From positions 50,714,501 to 50,778,500 of the forward strand of contig NC_089980.1 in assembly GCF_036417845.1 (NCBI RefSeq): a DNA stretch of 64,000 bases, in the 5' to 3' direction. Both the position numbers and the translations under genes were made by a program. The notes beneath the pieces are model-generated. The model had not been told where the DNA came from. It saw only the letters and a program-made list of their open reading frames with translations, and did not search any database. This DNA is from Apteryx mantelli (lineage: Eukaryota; Chordata; Aves; Apterygiformes; Apterygidae). This document shows positions 62,053 through 64,000 of this stretch, piece after piece. Every line of letters begins with the position of its first letter. Positions within the stretch are counted from its first letter, which is position 1.

Positions 62053-64000
62053 AATCACAGAATCACAGAATCGCTGAGGTTGGAAGGGACCTCTGGAGAT
62101 CATCTAGTCCAACCCCCCTGCTCAAGCAGGGTGACCTAGAGCACATTGCACAGGACTGCATCCAGGCGCGTTTTGAATATCTCCAGAGAAGGAGACTCCA
62201 CAACCCCTCTGGGCAACCTCTTCCAGTGCTCTGTCACCCTCACAGTGAAGAAGTTTTTCCTCATGTTCAGATGGAAGTGTCTGTGTTTCAGTTTGTGCCC
62301 GTTGCCTCGCGTCCTGTCGCTCGGCACCACTGAAAAGAGTCTGGCTCCATCCTCTTGACACCCTCCCTTCAGATACTTGTACACGTTAATAAGATCTCCT
62401 CTCAGCCTTCTCGAGGCTAAACAGGCCCAGCTCTCTCCATGTCCCAGTCCCCCAATCATCTTTGTAGCCCTTCGCTGGACTTGCTCCAGTAGCGCCACAT
62501 CCCTCTTGTACTGGGGAGCCCAGAACTGGACGCAGTACTCCAGATGTGGCCTCAGCAGGGCTGAGTAGAGGGGGAGAATCACCTCCCTCGACCTGCTGGC
62601 AACACTCTTCCTGATGCAGCCCAGGATACCATTGGCCTTCTTGGCCACAAGGGCACATTGCTGCCTCATGCTTAACTTGGTGTCCACCAGCACTCCCAGG
62701 TCCTTCTCCGCAGAGCTGCTTTCCAGCAGGTCAACCCCCAGCCTGTACTGGTGCATGGGGTTATTCCTCCCTAGGTGCAGGACCCTGCACTTGCCTTTGT
62801 TGAACTTCATGAGGTTCCTCTCCGCCCACCTCTCCAGCCTGTCCAGGTCTCTCTGAATGGCAGCACAGCCCTGTGGTGTATCTGCCACTCCTCCCAGTTT
62901 TGTATCGTCAGCAAACTTGCTGAGGGTGCACTCTGTCCCTTCATTCAGGTCATTGATGAAGAAGTTGAACAAGACTGGACCCAGGACTGACCCCTGGGGG
63001 ACACCGCTAGCTACAGGCCTCCAACTAGACTCTGTGCCACTGATCACAACTCTCTGAGCTCTGCCATTCAGCCAGTTCTCAATCCACCTCACTGTCCACT
63101 CATCCAGCCCACACTTCCTGAGCTTGTCTCTGAGGATGTTATGGGAGACAGTGTCAAAAGCCTTGCTGAAGTCAAGGTAGACAACATCCACTGCTCTCCC
63201 CTCGCCTACCCAGCCAGTCATTCCATCATAGAAAGCTATCAGGTTGGTTAGGCATGATTTGCCCTTGGTGAAGCCATGCTGACTACTCCTGATCACTTTC
63301 TTGTCCTCCATGTGCTTGGAAATGGCCTCCAGGATGAGCTGCTCCATCACCTTTCCAGGGATGGAGGTGAGGCTGACTGGCCTGTAGTTCCCTGGGTCCT
63401 CCTTCTTGCCCTTTTTGAAGACTGGGGTGACATTGGCTTTCTTCCAGTCTTCAGGCACCTCTCCTGTCCTCCATGACCTTTCAAAGATGATGGAGAGTGG
63501 CTTAGCAATAACGTCCACCAGCTTCCTCAGCACTCGTGGGTGCATCCCATCAGGGCCCATGGATTTGTGGGTGTCAGGTTTGCTTAAATGATCTCTAACC
63601 CAATCCTCCTCAACCAAGTCTTCCTTTCTCCAGACTTTCTCTCTTGCTTCCAGGGTCTGGGGTTCCTGAGGGCTGGCCTGAGCAGTAAAGCCTGAAGCAA
63701 AGAAGGCATTCAGTAACTCTGCCTTCTCTGCATCCTTCGTCACCAGGGCACCCACCCCATTCAGCAAAGGCCCCACATTTTCCCTAGTCTTCTTCTTGCT
63801 ACTGATGTATTTGAAGAAGCCCTTCTTGTTGTCCTTGACATCTCTTGCCAGATTTAATTCCAAACGGGCCTTAGTCTTCCTTGTCACATCCCTGCATACT
63901 CTGACAGCATTCCTATATTCCTCCCAAGTGGCCTGTCCCCCTTTCCACTTTCTGTATACTTCCTTCTTCTGCTTGAGTTTTGCCAGGAGCTCCTTGCTCA
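62053..64000 (-). mobile_element. CR1 LINE, long copy, cut by the window edge
   Basis: On the minus strand the element enters from the right edge within ORF2, passes through the reverse-transcriptase domain and ends in a short 3' UTR and the terminal repeat (AATCACAG twice on the plus strand, at about 62053-62068). At least 1.95 kb is present, far longer than most genomic CR1 copies, which are usually truncated to a few hundred bases. The 5' end and any endonuclease or ORF1 region lie outside the window. Confidence 0.97.
62136..63998 (-). CDS. CR1 ORF2 protein, partial (reverse transcriptase)
   Basis: The frame is open without interruption from the window edge (first full codon 63998-63996) to the stop at 62138-62136: 620 codons, with the true start outside. 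A chance GTG at 63887 is not the start, since [10 protein letters not shown]...[12 protein letters not shown] continues upstream in frame. Reverse-transcriptase blocks occur in order: [43 protein letters not shown] and the catalytic [10 protein letters not shown] (F-A-D-D box), then the thumb and the C-terminal region with [18 protein letters not shown]. All catalytic Asp residues that I can place are present. The product primes reverse transcription at the genomic target for CR1 and, in trans, for truncated copies. No frameshift or stop is visible, so the copy is young and possibly competent if the 5' part is intact. Confidence 0.97.
   Translation of the reverse strand, partial: SKELLAKLKQKKEVYRKWKGGQATWEEYRNAVRVCRDVTRKTKARLELNLARDVKDNKKGFFKYISSKKKTRENVGPLLNGVGALVTKDAEKAELLNAFFASGFTAQASPQEPQTLEAREKVWRKEDLVEEDWVRDHLSKPDTHKSMGPDGMHPRVLRKLVDVIAKPLSIIFERSWRTGEVPEDWKKANVTPVFKKGKKEDPGNYRPVSLTSIPGKVMEQLILEAISKHMEDKKVIRSSQHGFTKGKSCLTNLIAFYDGMTGWVGEGRAVDVVYLDFSKAFDTVSHNILRDKLRKCGLDEWTVRWIENWLNGRAQRVVISGTESSWRPVASGVPQGSVLGPVLFNFFINDLNEGTECTLSKFADDTKLGGVADTPQGCAAIQRDLDRLERWAERNLMKFNKGKCRVLHLGRNNPMHQYRLGVDLLESSSAEKDLGVLVDTKLSMRQQCALVAKKANGILGCIRKSVASRSREVILPLYSALLRPHLEYCVQFWAPQYKRDVALLEQVQRRATKMIGGLGHGESWACLASRRLRGDLINVYKYLKGGCQEDGARLFSVVPSDRTRGNGHKLKHRHFHLNMRKNFFTVRVTEHWKRLPRGVVESPSLEIFKTRLDAVLCNVL

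Noticed and set aside
1-64000. tRNA, rRNA, CRISPR arrays or prokaryotic operons
   Set aside because: No such structures were seen; the sequence is vertebrate genomic DNA.

Overview
The window looks like vertebrate, almost certainly bird, genomic DNA. It is AT-rich, has phase-consistent exons separated by introns of 2-6 kb, and carries CR1 LINE copies whose 3' ends finish in the short octamer repeats (ATTCTGTG type) typical of avian CR1. There is no prokaryotic organisation, and most open frames of 60-150 codons are chance.

Left half, plus strand: five spliced exons (16718-16915, 21780-21919, 24068-24233, 30407-30521, 32972-33207) join in one frame to give 284 residues plus a stop. I recognise these as the C-terminal half of PLD5, an inactive-looking member of the PLD3/PLD4/PLD5 family. 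The second HKD-type motif is present but degenerate (His to Arg, and the conserved Asn to Asp). The N-terminal half and first HKD-like motif must lie further left: I found no exon for them in 1-16717, which I read as intron. That intron holds a 5'-truncated CR1 copy, a CR1 tail, a MIR/L2-like relic and small hairpins. The 3' UTR starts at 33208; poly(A) signals at 35262, 35801 and 44461 allow a short or a very long form.

Middle, 36-57 kb: no complete gene can be read. On the minus strand, a strong 3' splice site at 40158-40159 is followed by a 28-codon open frame and a stop (40071-40157), a good candidate for the last coding exon of an antisense gene I cannot name. A CpG island at about 57255-57785, with two opposed YY1-like ATGGCGGC sites, a GC box and a G-quadruplex-prone repeat, is a likely promoter, possibly bidirectional. 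It could drive that minus-strand unit, but the link is inference.

Right end: a minus-strand CR1 LINE (62053 to the window edge) carries an unbroken ORF2 of at least 620 codons with a full reverse-transcriptase core. Its C-terminal region differs at about four residues from the plus-strand CR1 fragment at 11384-12030, so both come from one recently active subfamily. The remaining DNA is intronic or intergenic with scattered old repeats, including two palindromic MITE-like elements at about 22025 and 36252.
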